Positions 8,410 through 17,120 of a stretch of DNA of 64,000 nt are shown here, piece after piece. A program made the position numbers and the translations under genes. The stretch is from Acidobacteriaceae bacterium. GTDB lineage: Bacteria; Acidobacteriota; Terriglobia; Terriglobales; Acidobacteriaceae. Below the pieces are notes generated by a model. It did not search any database and was not told where the DNA came from. It worked only from the letters and a program-made list of their open reading frames with translations. Position 1 is the stretch's first letter, and each line of letters opens with the position of its first letter. The stretch is taken from contig PLJN01000037.1 of assembly GCA_003140235.1 (NCBI GenBank), positions 1-64,000 of the forward strand. The letters are read 5' to 3'.

Positions 8410-9240
8410 GTGCCTGACGAAACTTCCGAACGAATCAAAACACTGCTCGCCAGCATTCACACTGAAGCGGAACAGCTTTTGATTGCCAACGAGGTATACG
8501 AGATTTCCAGTTACGGATGGGCAGATCATGATACCCCGGACCCGGATCACGTGGGACATGCCATGTTTCAGGTAAGTCCGCCCTTTCAACCGGATTGGAC
8601 CGCACTTCTCAACGGCGGCCTTGTCAGTTACATCCCAACCATCAAGGATGAAGCCCTATTACGGGCAGGCGAGGACTTTATCGGCACTATGATTTCGGCA
8701 CGGCGTTCCATCGGAATGGCGCTTTGTTGTTCGCTTCTGAGCGACAAGAGCGGCATCAGCGAGGACATTGAGTTTTGGCATGAGTATTCGACCGCGTTGC
8801 AGTGGCTCGATATTGCCTCTGACCGCATACGCGAATTCTTTTTGATGGCCACATTCGGCCAGACTCCAGAGCAGTATTCCAACAAGAAGTATGTCGCGCC
8901 GTTTCATGATGCTTCAAAGAAGGCAACCCACGACAACCGTAACGTTTTAACCAAACTCTCGGAGATTGCAAAACAGATTCGGCTTCACCGCCAATCAAGA
9001 AATTCCATCGTTCATGAAATGGCGACACGAACAGCCCAGCTGAGCCTGGCGATTCTCCATGACCAGCGGCAACGCGGCATTCAAAAAGGCCAGACCACGC
9101 CGCGCCCGGCAACTGGACTGGGCATGGCGGGAGCGCACAACGTCACCTCCGCCATTGAGAAAATGAAAAGCTGGTACAAACATTTAGTGAACGCGAGCAG
9201 CTTGGTTTTTGAATTTGAATATTTCACCAGACCACGTTAG
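8410..9240 (+). CDS. HEPN-like protein with an R-x4-H motif
   Basis: 276 residues, mostly helical, from a GTG start preceded by AACGGAGGAGAGCACCC. Residues 191-206 read RLHRQSRNSIVHEMAT, giving Arg197-Asn-x3-His202, the R-x4-H ribonuclease signature of active HEPN domains. No other domain is recognised, and the assignment rests on this motif plus helical character. Position directly downstream of the SEC-C/nuclease and the other HEPN gene suggests a three-gene functional unit. Role as a toxin or effector RNase is inference. Confidence 0.55.
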   Translation: MPDETSERIKTLLASIHTEAEQLLIANEVYEISSYGWADHDTPDPDHVGHAMFQVSPPFQPDWTALLNGGLVSYIPTIKDEALLRAGEDFIGTMISARRSIGMALCCSLLSDKSGISEDIEFWHEYSTALQWLDIASDRIREFFLMATFGQTPEQYSNKKYVAPFHDASKKATHDNRNVLTKLSEIAKQIRLHRQSRNSIVHEMATRTAQLSLAILHDQRQRGIQKGQTTPRPATGLGMAGAHNVTSAIEKMKSWYKHLVNASSLVFEFEYFTRPR

Positions 9241-9290
9241 CAAAGGCCATCAAGAACACCCACACCTTGATCCCGTGACGAGTTGCGTTT

Positions 9291-9881
9291 ATGATGCTGC
9301 CGCTCATGTCAACCCCTGTGAATAGCCCCGCGTCCTTGCCTCCACCACTCTGGAAGCGTGTCATTATTCGAGCTCTAGTAGGGGGAGCGGCTTGTGGAGT
9401 GGTGGTCTCCATAGCTTTCGGCGGTCTGTACTTTTACACACAACATCCGAAGGAATGGGACAAAAAAGCTGTGCAAGCTGCGACTGTAAAGGCTGTGCCT
9501 CTTAGCCGGTTAAATGACAAGTTTGAAGAGGTGGGTACGGGTGTAGCCTTCACGATTGACCTAGAAAACACTAGGAGTGAGGATATGACGATTTCGCAAT
9601 CCGTGACTATCATGCAAGAGGACAAGGCGTCTCACGCGCTGCACGGCTCATTTCTGAAGCTGGATCGAGATGTGTTCATCCCGTCACACCACGCGGTGAG
9701 TATGTCTCTGGATGCCAGCGACCTTTGCGTGGCTAAGTATGACCCGCAGACTTGCTTCAATACCTACTTCCAGGATGACTCCTACATTGTCTTGCTCGAC
9801 AACTCGCTCAAATACGAGATTCGCATTCCAATGCCCAAGCTCACCATTCCGAGCGGGCAGCGGATCGAGCTACCTAAATAA
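9291..9881 (+). CDS. Single-pass membrane protein of unknown function
   Basis: 196 residues with one transmembrane segment at about residues 28-49 (ALVGGAACGVVVSIAFGGLY), then a periplasmic-looking domain with strand-like stretches and cysteines near residues 143 and 151. A poly-proline tract precedes the membrane segment. No family is recognised. Start candidates are ATG 9291, 9294 and 9306; none has a strong ribosome site. It closes the block with the SEC-C and HEPN genes but a 50-bp gap gives no proof of co-transcription. Confidence 0.5.
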   Translation: MMLPLMSTPVNSPASLPPPLWKRVIIRALVGGAACGVVVSIAFGGLYFYTQHPKEWDKKAVQAATVKAVPLSRLNDKFEEVGTGVAFTIDLENTRSEDMTISQSVTIMQEDKASHALHGSFLKLDRDVFIPSHHAVSMSLDASDLCVAKYDPQTCFNTYFQDDSYIVLLDNSLKYEIRIPMPKLTIPSGQRIELPK

Positions 9882-10689
9882 AACAAAAAAAAACGAGAAC
9901 CTGGAAAACCTGGGGACATCCGAAAATCGATTTTTCACATGTTCCTGTCCCCGGGTTTCCATTGCATTCTTCTGCACTGTCGAAGATTCACATCCTTTAA
10001 GCGATCAACGACAAGCATTTTTAAGCGCGCTCCACTGCGTTACGCGCGGGACCTGCGGCAGCAAGGTGGGGAATTTCTCTCTTCGTTACCCAGCCTTTAG
10101 CAAGTCCGCCGGCTAGGCGCCCGGCGGGCTTGCACAGACTTCGTTTCGCCTTCGGCTCAGTCCGGGATGAATCCCGGACCTCCAATGTTTCTGCTCGCTG
10201 GCGCTGGAGGGGGTTGGAGTTGAGGGTTTCGTCGTCCTTTAGCGTCTTTGAAAAATAGCAATGGGCGTGAGCAAAGAGCAAAGAACCAGGCAAAAATAGA
10301 CCGCTGACCTCTTGGTGACTGGTCTCAACTGCACAGACATTCATTCTGCGTAGCGCTAGGATCAAGACTGATTCGATGGAGCGTATGGCGGCCATGTCCC
10401 TTGTGGAGTGACTGCACACGGTGGCCCGGGCGGACCTTTGCAGTTTGGCCGCCTGGAAGCTGCCCTTGCCGCAAGGCTCCGTTGCTCAGGGCTTTGACTG
10501 AGTATGACCCTGTGTTCAGAGGTACGCCTTCACAGGTATGCCTGGGGCTTTCATTGTGTGGTCTGTTCGTCTGGTCGTTGGTCTCATTGGATCGCCAAGC
10601 GGGCCGCCGGTCTTCGTTCGTTGTTCTTCGTTGTTCGTGCGTCGTTTTTAACGTGCGCCGTTTTTGACGATCCGTCCACCTGTTCCGCG
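9882..10689. other. Gene-free stretch with hairpins and repeat remnants
   Basis: About 800 bp without a convincing gene. It holds an imperfect hairpin around 9901-9958 (CTGGGGACAT against ATGTTCCTGTCCCC), a partial copy of the modular repeat (10015-10135: TTTTTAAGCGCGCTCCAC, CTGCGGCAGCAAGGTGGGGA, GTTACCCAGCC), a hairpin GCAAGTCCGCCGG/CCGGCGGGCTTGC (10100-10133), the palindrome TCCGGGATGAATCCCGGA (10161-10178) and a TTCGTTGTTC-rich low-complexity patch near 10614-10660. The open frames across it have no ribosome sites or family features. Confidence 0.6.
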
Positions 10690-10911
10690 CTAGGCGGACT
10701 CTTTCAGTTCCACTCCGTAGCGTTTGGCGGCAGACTGTATACGCTTCCATGCCGCACGACGTTCCGCCGCCGTAACGTCCTTCACCTGCTTGAAACGCGC
10801 GACCGCGTTGCGCACATGAGACGCGTTTTCCAGCGGCTCCTTGCGTTGTTTGGGAAAAGCGAATTGGGTCGCGGATATCCGATCACGAGCTGGCTTGGTT
10901 AGCTTGGCCAT
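10690..10911 (-). CDS. Conserved small protein (DUF6582-like)
   Basis: 73 residues. The pattern FAFPKQRKEPLENASHVRNA followed by VARF and AAWKRIQSAAKRYGVEL is that of a short conserved family often found in phage or mobile contexts, recalled here as DUF6582. The function is unknown; the protein is basic, soluble and likely nucleic-acid associated (inference). It follows the 69-residue gene by 14 bp, with an AAAGGAGTAAAGAAT ribosome site between them, so the two form a small operon. Confidence 0.7.
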   Translation of the reverse strand: MAKLTKPARDRISATQFAFPKQRKEPLENASHVRNAVARFKQVKDVTAAERRAAWKRIQSAAKRYGVELKESA

Positions 10912-10925
10912 TATTCTTTACTCCT

Positions 10926-11135
10926 TTATTCTTTGCCCTCAGGAGCGTCAGCCGGCAACTGGACGGTCCCGGACTCTGGACCGTGTTGGATGATGGCAGC
11001 TTCCAGCTTCTGGAGCGGCGTCTTGTGGATGGCTTCTTCTCGCGCAGATTCGGCGATGCGCGGCTCATTCATTTCCTTTGTGACGTGGGCGAGTGCCGCC
11101 TGGTTGGATTCGTGCTTCAACTCGTTTTTGTGCAT
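10926..11135 (-). CDS. Small hypothetical protein
   Basis: 69 residues, hydrophilic and helical (HKNELKHESNQAALAHVTKE), no recognised family. It precedes the DUF6582-like gene on the same strand with 14 bp between them. That arrangement and the clean ribosome site of the downstream gene are the main evidence it is real. Confidence 0.5.
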   Translation of the reverse strand: MHKNELKHESNQAALAHVTKEMNEPRIAESAREEAIHKTPLQKLEAAIIQHGPESGTVQLPADAPEGKE

Positions 11136-11563
11136 ACTTCCACGATCTCACGAGTCCAGAGGGATTGCAGGTCAATTTGGATCAGGGCTGAAGAGGCTGT
11201 GATCGGCCCAACCGCGAATTTACGCGAAAATGCGCGAATTGCCTACACTACGTGCCGAGCACACCGGCGGGGGCGCCGGTGCCACATGGGCACGCCCCTG
11301 TTAACCCCCTGTTACGAATGAGCCTGTCCAGGAAGAAAAAGTCCTGGAATGCCGATGGAATCGAGGTTCTGAATGTTGGTGGGGAGCAGAGCGCCGGAAT
11401 TTTCCCTGTTTTTCTCCCGTTAACGGGAATTCATCAGAGCGTGATCCGCGTCGGTTCGAGAACGGTTTACTGCACGAAACAACCACTCGGCCACGGCTTC
11501 TAACCACTTGAATTAACTGGAGGTTAGGTCATAACAAAGGTGTTAATATAGACGCTGAAACCC
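11136..11563. promoter_or_regulatory. Non-coding gap upstream of hpnJ
   Basis: About 430 bp between the divergent small-gene pair and hpnJ. It contains the palindromic element at 11262-11291 and an AT-richer section near 11508-11556 (GTTAATATAG) that may hold the hpnJ promoter. The ribosome site for hpnJ is not obvious. Nothing else is recognised. Confidence 0.4.
11262..11291 (+). repeat. REP-like palindrome, type CACCGGCG
   Basis: CACCGGCG-ggg-gCGCCGGTG followed by CCACATGGGCA. The same palindrome plus tail occurs at 44368-44400 and 55237-55266; a related CACAGCCG form is at 63553-63574. Confidence 0.8.
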
Positions 11564-13057
11564 ATGCCATTAAAAACACTTTTCCTTAATCCGCCGTCCT
11601 TTGAGAACTTTGATGGAGGCGCCAGTTCGCGCTGGCCCGCTACCCGAGAGATTGAGTCCTACTGGTATCCAGTGTGGCTGGCTTACCCGGCAGGAATGCT
11701 GGAAGGCTCGCGCCTGCTGGACGCGCCGCCGCACCACGTGTCCGCCGAAGAGACCATTGAACTGGGCAAGCAGTACGAATTTCTGGTGCTGTTTACCAGT
11801 ACGCCTGGCTTCCCTGGGGACATCCGGCTGGCCACCAAGATGAAAGAGGCGAATCCGGCCCTGAAGATTGCCTTTGTGGGCCCGCATGTGACTACGCTCC
11901 CTGAGCGCTCACTGCAGGAATGCCCGGCGATTGATTTCGTCTGCCGGCGCGAGTTTGATTACACCGTTGTCGATTTTGCCAACGGCAAGCCGCTCTCTGA
12001 GATTCTTGGCATTTCGTATCGCGATGCCAGCGGTAAAGTTGTCCACACGGCCGATCGTGGCGATGCCATGGACCTGGACGCGCTCCCGAACGTCACCGAC
12101 GTTTACTACCGCGATCTCGATGTCCGGCGTTACAACGTTCCGTTTCTGCTTTATCCGTTTGTTTCGCTGTACACCACGCGCGGCTGTCCGGCACAGTGCA
12201 CGTTCTGCTTGTGGCCACAAACTTTGAGTGGACATCCGTGGCGCAAGCGCTCGTCAGATAGCGTCGCGCGAGAGATGGCCCAGGCCAAAGAATACTGGCC
12301 CTGGGTGAACGAATACTTTTTTGACGACGACACGTTCAACATCCAGAAAGCGCGGACCGTGGAGCTTTGCTCCAAGCTGAAGCCGCTGAAGATGACGTGG
12401 TCTTGCACATCGCGCGTGACCACCGACTACGAAACCCTGAAAGCCCAGAAAGAAGCCGGATGCCGGCTGCTGATTGTGGGCTATGAGTCGGGCGATCCGC
12501 AGATTTTGAAGAACATCAAAAAAGGCGCAACCGTGGACCGCGCGCGCCAGTTCACCAAAGACACCAAGAAACTTGGCCTGACTGTCCATGGCGACTTTAT
12601 CCTTGGGCTCCCCGGCGAAACCCGCGAGACCATCCGCACGACCATGGATTTTGCCAAAGAACTTGACGTTGAGACGATCCAGGTCTCACTCGCGCACGCC
12701 TACCCTGGGACCGAGTTGTACGACTATGCCAAGGAGAATGGCTTCATCATCGGAACCGAAAAAATGGTGGACGATGGCGGCCACCAGATCGCGCAAATCG
12801 AATATCCCGGACTGCCACGCGAGCACGTTCTGGAAATGGTGCACAAGTTCTACGACGAATATTACTTCCGTCCGAAAGCCGTTTTCCGCATTGTGAAGAA
12901 AGCGTTCTTCAATAATTCGGAACGCAAACGGCTCTACAAGGAAGCGAAGTCGTTCATGAAACTGCGCGCCGCACGTAACCGCTCCGCCAAAGCCATGCGC
13001 GCCAAAACCGCACAGGACGCGGAAAAAACGGTTGCCGCACAGGTTGCCGGAGACTAA
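11564..13057 (+). CDS. hpnJ: Hopanoid-associated radical SAM protein HpnJ
   Basis: 497 residues. An N-terminal cobalamin-binding-like domain (to about residue 170) is followed by a radical SAM core with C208-x3-C212-x2-C215 in RGCPAQCTFC and the GDFILGLPGET segment. It matches HpnJ closely in layout and length (slightly long, with a basic Ala/Lys-rich C-terminal tail). In Burkholderia HpnJ is needed, with HpnI and HpnK, for the cyclitol-ether head group of bacteriohopanetetrol; HpnI and HpnK are not in this window. It is the first gene of a short + strand unit facing the hopanoid operon. Confidence 0.88.
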   Translation: MPLKTLFLNPPSFENFDGGASSRWPATREIESYWYPVWLAYPAGMLEGSRLLDAPPHHVSAEETIELGKQYEFLVLFTSTPGFPGDIRLATKMKEANPALKIAFVGPHVTTLPERSLQECPAIDFVCRREFDYTVVDFANGKPLSEILGISYRDASGKVVHTADRGDAMDLDALPNVTDVYYRDLDVRRYNVPFLLYPFVSLYTTRGCPAQCTFCLWPQTLSGHPWRKRSSDSVAREMAQAKEYWPWVNEYFFDDDTFNIQKARTVELCSKLKPLKMTWSCTSRVTTDYETLKAQKEAGCRLLIVGYESGDPQILKNIKKGATVDRARQFTKDTKKLGLTVHGDFILGLPGETRETIRTTMDFAKELDVETIQVSLAHAYPGTELYDYAKENGFIIGTEKMVDDGGHQIAQIEYPGLPREHVLEMVHKFYDEYYFRPKAVFRIVKKAFFNNSERKRLYKEAKSFMKLRAARNRSAKAMRAKTAQDAEKTVAAQVAGD

Positions 13058-13059
13058 GA

Positions 13060-13506
13060 GTGACCCTGCGCAAGTATCTGGTCCTTCTTGCGGTCATGCT
13101 GTTCGGAGGCGCTGGAGACGTTTTGCTGAAGCGCGGCATGAAAGATTTTGGCCCGGTAGACTTGCACAATCTTCCACACTTGGTATCTGCGCTGGCTAAT
13201 CCCTGGATTCTGATTGGGATCATCTGCCTGACCGGGTTCTTTGCGTCATATCTCACAGCGCTTTCCTGGGCCGATTTGACGTATGTTCTTCCCGCAACAG
13301 CCATGGGATACGTGGTGATCGCTGTGCTCTCGAAGTATTTTCTACAAGAGCACATCAGCGAATGGCGTTGGGCCGGCATTCTGCTGATCAGCTGCGGCGT
13401 AGGCTGGGTCACGCGCGGTCCCGCACTCACGAAGCGCGAATCATCGAAGGCGATTATTCCTGAGGCGCTTATTTCAGAAAACCAGGAGCAGCATGAAATC
13501 GCTTGA
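13060..13506 (+). CDS. Half-size EamA/SMR-type membrane transporter subunit 1
   Basis: 148 residues with four predicted membrane helices, the size of one EamA repeat. The GTG start lies two bases after the hpnJ stop. Motifs such as GAGDVLLKRGMKDFG and FFASYLTALSWADLTYVLPA are typical of the drug/metabolite transporter superfamily. Its 3' end overlaps the next gene by 14 bp, and that gene encodes a second half. The pair resembles ArnE/ArnF, which form a heterodimeric lipid-linked sugar flippase; a role in moving a hopanoid or a head-group precursor across the membrane is inference from location. Confidence 0.75.
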   Translation: MTLRKYLVLLAVMLFGGAGDVLLKRGMKDFGPVDLHNLPHLVSALANPWILIGIICLTGFFASYLTALSWADLTYVLPATAMGYVVIAVLSKYFLQEHISEWRWAGILLISCGVGWVTRGPALTKRESSKAIIPEALISENQEQHEIA

Positions 13507-13873
13507 ACTGTGGTCCGCGATTGCCTTGATGGTGCTGGCTTCGAGCGCCGGCGACGTCATACTCTCCAGCGCGATGAAGCGAATCGGCGATCTCGGCGAA
13601 TTGCGCGCGCGCCACGGCCTGGTCGCGGTGATCACCCGGGTGATTAGTGACAAACAATTTCTTCTCGCGCTGACGTGCATGACGCTCGCATTCTTCAGCC
13701 TGCTCACAGCGCTTTCCTGGGGCGATGCAAGTCTGGTGGCGCCGGCTTCCGCGTCTCTTACTTTTTTGGTAAGCGCGGTGATGGCCAAGGTCTTCCTAAA
13801 AGAAGACGTGGACCGACGCCGCTGGGTTTCTGCCGCGCTCGTTTGCATTGGCGTGGCCCTCCTGACGCAGTAG
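13493..13873 (+). CDS. Half-size EamA/SMR-type membrane transporter subunit 2
   Basis: 126 residues, four predicted helices. It shares with its upstream partner the pattern AGDVILSSAMKRIGDLG and FFSLLTALSWGDASLVAPAS. The 14-bp overlap implies coupled translation and probably a heterodimer. The stop codon lies one base from the end of convergent hpnE, so the two operons end tail to tail with no room for a conventional terminator. Confidence 0.75.
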   Translation: MKSLELWSAIALMVLASSAGDVILSSAMKRIGDLGELRARHGLVAVITRVISDKQFLLALTCMTLAFFSLLTALSWGDASLVAPASASLTFLVSAVMAKVFLKEDVDRRRWVSAALVCIGVALLTQ

Positions 13874-13874
13874 G

Positions 13875-15281
13875 TTAGCGCAGCAACAATTTCATCAGTC
13901 CTGTTGACGGCAGGTTCGCAACTAGAAACTTTTGCGGCATGCCAGCGACTGTGGTTAGTGCTTCGGCTGCAAGATAGCCGCTGCGAATCGCGCCTTCCAT
14001 GGTTGCAGGCCAGCCGGAAGCAGTCCAGTCGCCGGCGAGAAAGATATTCGACCAAGGAGTTTTCGCCTCAGGGCGATACTGGTCAAGACCTGGGAGGATC
14101 GAATACGTCGCGTAGACTTCTTTGATCACTGCGGCTTTGACGAGTTTGGCTTCTTTGACAATCGGAAAGAATTCCGCAAGCTCGCGCTGTGCCAGTTCGA
14201 GAATTTCTTCGCGCGATTTCTGGACCAGTAATTTCGACGCGCTGACAACCAGTTCCATGTAGCTTCCCGGGTCGTCGCGTTTTGCTGTTTCCAGAAATTT
14301 GGATTTCTGGAACATCCATTGAATGGTGCGGTCGAGCAACACCGCGTGCGGAAGCGGCGTGATCTCACGGTCAAACCACAAATGAATTCCCGTGATGGAC
14401 GACGACTCAAAGTGGCTCAGCTCTTGCTTCAGTGGCTCGGCCAGTGCGTCCACGGGAAGCAGCGCCGCAGCGTTTTGGAATGGCGCGGCCAGAACCGCGA
14501 AATCAAACTCCTGCTCGCCGGCGCTGGTGGTGATCGCAACGCGCTGCTGCCGTTGATTAACGGCAGTCACGGAAGCGCGCAACAACACGTCTCCGCCACG
14601 CGCGCGAATGTATTCGATCGCGCTGCTGTACAGATCAGAAAGCGGCACGCTGGGAATGCCCATCCGTCCGGCTGCTGCCGATTTCAGAAACGACTCGCGA
14701 AACACCTGAAACGCATAGCGAACAGAAATACGGTGCAGGTCTTCGTTCAGGGCGCTGACCAGTACGACCTTCCAGAAATGTTCGATGGCTCGCTGTGTCT
14801 GTCCGTGGCGCAGCAACCACGCCTGGAAGTTTTCTGGGGAATCGTCGGGCAGCGGCCCTCGGGCCATGACCGCGAAGGCGCGAGCAATCGCGAGTTTGTC
14901 GCGCAGAGAAAGCACAGAGGCCATCAGAAAAGACGGCATGCTATGAAACGGCGCGGGCAGGAATGACGACTTGATCTTGCTCGATTTACCACCTGGCTCC
15001 ATGAACACCAATTCATCGAACCAGCGGATTTTGCCGGTGACTCCAAGCCGCTCGTAGAATTGGACGAGGTTAGTGCAGCAGCCTAGAAGCACGTGCTGAC
15101 AGTTGTCCACAACTTCGCCCGTTCCCGGATGTTCATACGAAGAAGCGCGGCCGCCAACGTAAGGCCGGCGTTCGAACACAGTCACACGCAATCCGGCATC
15201 AGCGAGGGCGCAGCCGGCTGCAAGTCCGGCGAGTCCGCCGCCGATGACGGCCACGGTTTTTGACTGAGAAGGATCGGTCAT
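13875..15281 (-). CDS. hpnE: Hydroxysqualene dehydroxylase HpnE
   Basis: FAD-dependent amine-oxidase-like protein of 468 residues that reduces hydroxysqualene to squalene. The N-terminus has the dinucleotide-binding motif VIGGGLAGLAAGCALADAG and the ERRPYVGGRASS segment; the C-terminus has NIFLAGDWT. The frame is open upstream, but ATG 15281 overlaps the hpnD stop as ATGA and removes a spurious N-terminal extension. Last gene of the - strand hopanoid operon. Confidence 0.92.
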   Translation of the reverse strand: MTDPSQSKTVAVIGGGLAGLAAGCALADAGLRVTVFERRPYVGGRASSYEHPGTGEVVDNCQHVLLGCCTNLVQFYERLGVTGKIRWFDELVFMEPGGKSSKIKSSFLPAPFHSMPSFLMASVLSLRDKLAIARAFAVMARGPLPDDSPENFQAWLLRHGQTQRAIEHFWKVVLVSALNEDLHRISVRYAFQVFRESFLKSAAAGRMGIPSVPLSDLYSSAIEYIRARGGDVLLRASVTAVNQRQQRVAITTSAGEQEFDFAVLAAPFQNAAALLPVDALAEPLKQELSHFESSSITGIHLWFDREITPLPHAVLLDRTIQWMFQKSKFLETAKRDDPGSYMELVVSASKLLVQKSREEILELAQRELAEFFPIVKEAKLVKAAVIKEVYATYSILPGLDQYRPEAKTPWSNIFLAGDWTASGWPATMEGAIRSGYLAAEALTTVAGMPQKFLVANLPSTGLMKLLLR

Positions 15282-16177
15282 GTAAGACGAAGCAGGAATC
15301 CCCGGCACAGTACAGCCAGCTTTTCCCATGTACTGAGCCGTATGCGTTCCGTGATCACATCATAATTCCGTTCGGCGATTTTCTTCAGGAGACGGCTGTA
15401 GATTTCCACCAGCACCCAGAGCGCCGCGCGGCTGTCTGGGTCGATCAGTTCCATGAGCCACTTCGCTGATTCGTAGTAACGCCGGGCGCGGTCCGCCTCG
15501 AATTCGAGGATGGGCTTGAGTTGCTCCGGTTTGGTTTCTCCAGCCAATGCCGCCAGAGTGAGTTGCTGCGGACTAAGCTGAAAACGCTGCAAGTCTTCTT
15601 CCGGAAGATAAATGCGGCCCATGCCGGAATCTTCCTTGACGTCGCGAATGATGTTGGTGAGCTGGAAGGCCAGTCCGCAATCTTCGGCCAGCAGTTCCGC
15701 TTTGGGATCTTCGTAGCCAAAGATGTAGATGCACACCAGCCCCACAACGGAAGCGACGTAGTAGCAATACTGATGCAAGTCCTCAAAAGTGCGGCAAATC
15801 ACGGCGGGAGCATCGGGCGAAGCCGCGATGTCCAGGTCCATGCTGGTTCCGTGCACCAGTTGCTCGAATAGGTTGATGGGAATCTTGAAATGTTTTTGCG
15901 CGTCAGCCACGGCCATCAGCACGGGATCGTCGGTGGATTTTCCGGCGAAGACCGCTTTGGCTGCGTCGAGCCAGTCGTTCAGGCGTTGTCGTTTTTCCTG
16001 GCTACCCAATTCGGGGCCATCAGAGATGTCGTCCGCGTGGCGCATGAACGCGTACACAGCACAGAATGCGTTTCGCTTGTCGGATGGGAGGACGACAAAG
16101 CCGTAGTAGAAATTTTTGGCCGAGCGCCGTGCGATTCCCCGGCAAACGGAATAGGCATGCGCGAGCTGTTGGTTCAC
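15278..16177 (-). CDS. hpnD: Presqualene diphosphate synthase HpnD
   Basis: 299 residues of the squalene/phytoene synthase family. Joins two farnesyl diphosphates to presqualene diphosphate. The two Asp-rich metal motifs are visible: DDISD at residues 49-53 and QLTNIIRDVKED at 172-183. Start and stop overlap the neighbouring hpnC and hpnE by 4 bp each (ATGA), so translation of hpnC-hpnD-hpnE is coupled. Confidence 0.93.
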   Translation of the reverse strand: MNQQLAHAYSVCRGIARRSAKNFYYGFVVLPSDKRNAFCAVYAFMRHADDISDGPELGSQEKRQRLNDWLDAAKAVFAGKSTDDPVLMAVADAQKHFKIPINLFEQLVHGTSMDLDIAASPDAPAVICRTFEDLHQYCYYVASVVGLVCIYIFGYEDPKAELLAEDCGLAFQLTNIIRDVKEDSGMGRIYLPEEDLQRFQLSPQQLTLAALAGETKPEQLKPILEFEADRARRYYESAKWLMELIDPDSRAALWVLVEIYSRLLKKIAERNYDVITERIRLSTWEKLAVLCRGFLLRLT

Positions 16178-17115
16178 AGTAGCTTGCCCACCGCGGCCCG
16201 GGCCACCAGCCAGAGTTTGCGGGGCTTGGAGATGACGGGCCTTCGTTCCAGTACGTCAAAGCGCTGGCGTTCAATGGCGTTCAGTATTTCCTGTCCGCCT
16301 CGGCTGAACAGCTCCAGATCAACCGCGAGTTCGCGATTGACGATTTTGACCAGCGGCGCGCCGCGGTCAAACCACTCACGGGCCCGCTGGACTTCGAACT
16401 TCATCATCTCTAGGAACTGCGGAGTGGCGCGACGCTCGGCGATGTCGTCTGCTGTGGTTCCAAAGCGGCGTAGATCTTCGAGTGGGACATAGATGCGGCC
16501 TTTGCCATAGTCGACAGCAACATCCTGCCAGAAGTTGGCGAGTTGCAACGCGGTGCAAGTGTAATCGGACAATTGCTGGCGCTCAGCATCGCTGTAGCCG
16601 CAGAGGTACAGAACAAGATGGCCCACAGGATTGGCGGAATAGCGGCAATACGCGAGGACATCATTAAACGTCTCAAACCGCGTGACTGTCTGGTCCTGGC
16701 GAAAGGCAATCAGAAGGTCAGAGAGCTCATGCTGAGGAATACTGAACTGGCGCACCGTCTCGGCCAGCGCCACGAATACCGGATGTCGCGGACTACCGTG
16801 ATAGCAAGCGTCCAGTTCGGCTTCCCACTGGTCCAGAAGGTCGAGTGATTGCTGAGCATTTCCGACTTCATCGCCCAGATCGTCCGAAATCCGGCAGTAC
16901 GAGTAAACGTTGTAGAAGTGCTGGCGCAACCGCGCAGGCAGGAACCAGGTTGCAACGGAAAAATTTTCGTAATGACTGCTGGCCAATCGCTGGCAATAGG
17001 CCTGCGCTTCCGCAAGCGATGGAGCCAGTTCAGGAATGCGATACGATTCCGGCAGCGCGTTCCATCCCAGAGACTTCACGGCAACGGAAGCGGCGTTGGT
17101 GGGCGATGCCGACAT
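16174..17115 (-). CDS. hpnC: Hydroxysqualene synthase HpnC
   Basis: 313-residue squalene/phytoene synthase homologue that converts presqualene diphosphate to hydroxysqualene. It has the HYENF-like SHYENFSVATWFLP segment characteristic of HpnC, RISDDLGDE as first Asp-rich motif and NFWQDVAVDYGKGRIYVP as second. Its stop overlaps the hpnD start. It follows the alcohol dehydrogenase gene with a 5-bp gap. Confidence 0.92.
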   Translation of the reverse strand: MSASPTNAASVAVKSLGWNALPESYRIPELAPSLAEAQAYCQRLASSHYENFSVATWFLPARLRQHFYNVYSYCRISDDLGDEVGNAQQSLDLLDQWEAELDACYHGSPRHPVFVALAETVRQFSIPQHELSDLLIAFRQDQTVTRFETFNDVLAYCRYSANPVGHLVLYLCGYSDAERQQLSDYTCTALQLANFWQDVAVDYGKGRIYVPLEDLRRFGTTADDIAERRATPQFLEMMKFEVQRAREWFDRGAPLVKIVNRELAVDLELFSRGGQEILNAIERQRFDVLERRPVISKPRKLWLVARAAVGKLL

Positions 17116-17120
17116 GGTCC

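Noticed and set aside
10325-10750. 141-codon - strand frame and 88/132-codon + strand frames in the gap before the DUF6582-like gene
   Set aside because: Translate to low-complexity Arg/Thr/Asn or Ser/Arg-rich sequence over a repeat-like region, with no ribosome sites.
11301-11507. 68-codon - and 83-codon + open frames upstream of hpnJ
   Set aside because: Overlap each other, no ribosome site, and one runs into the REP-like palindrome.
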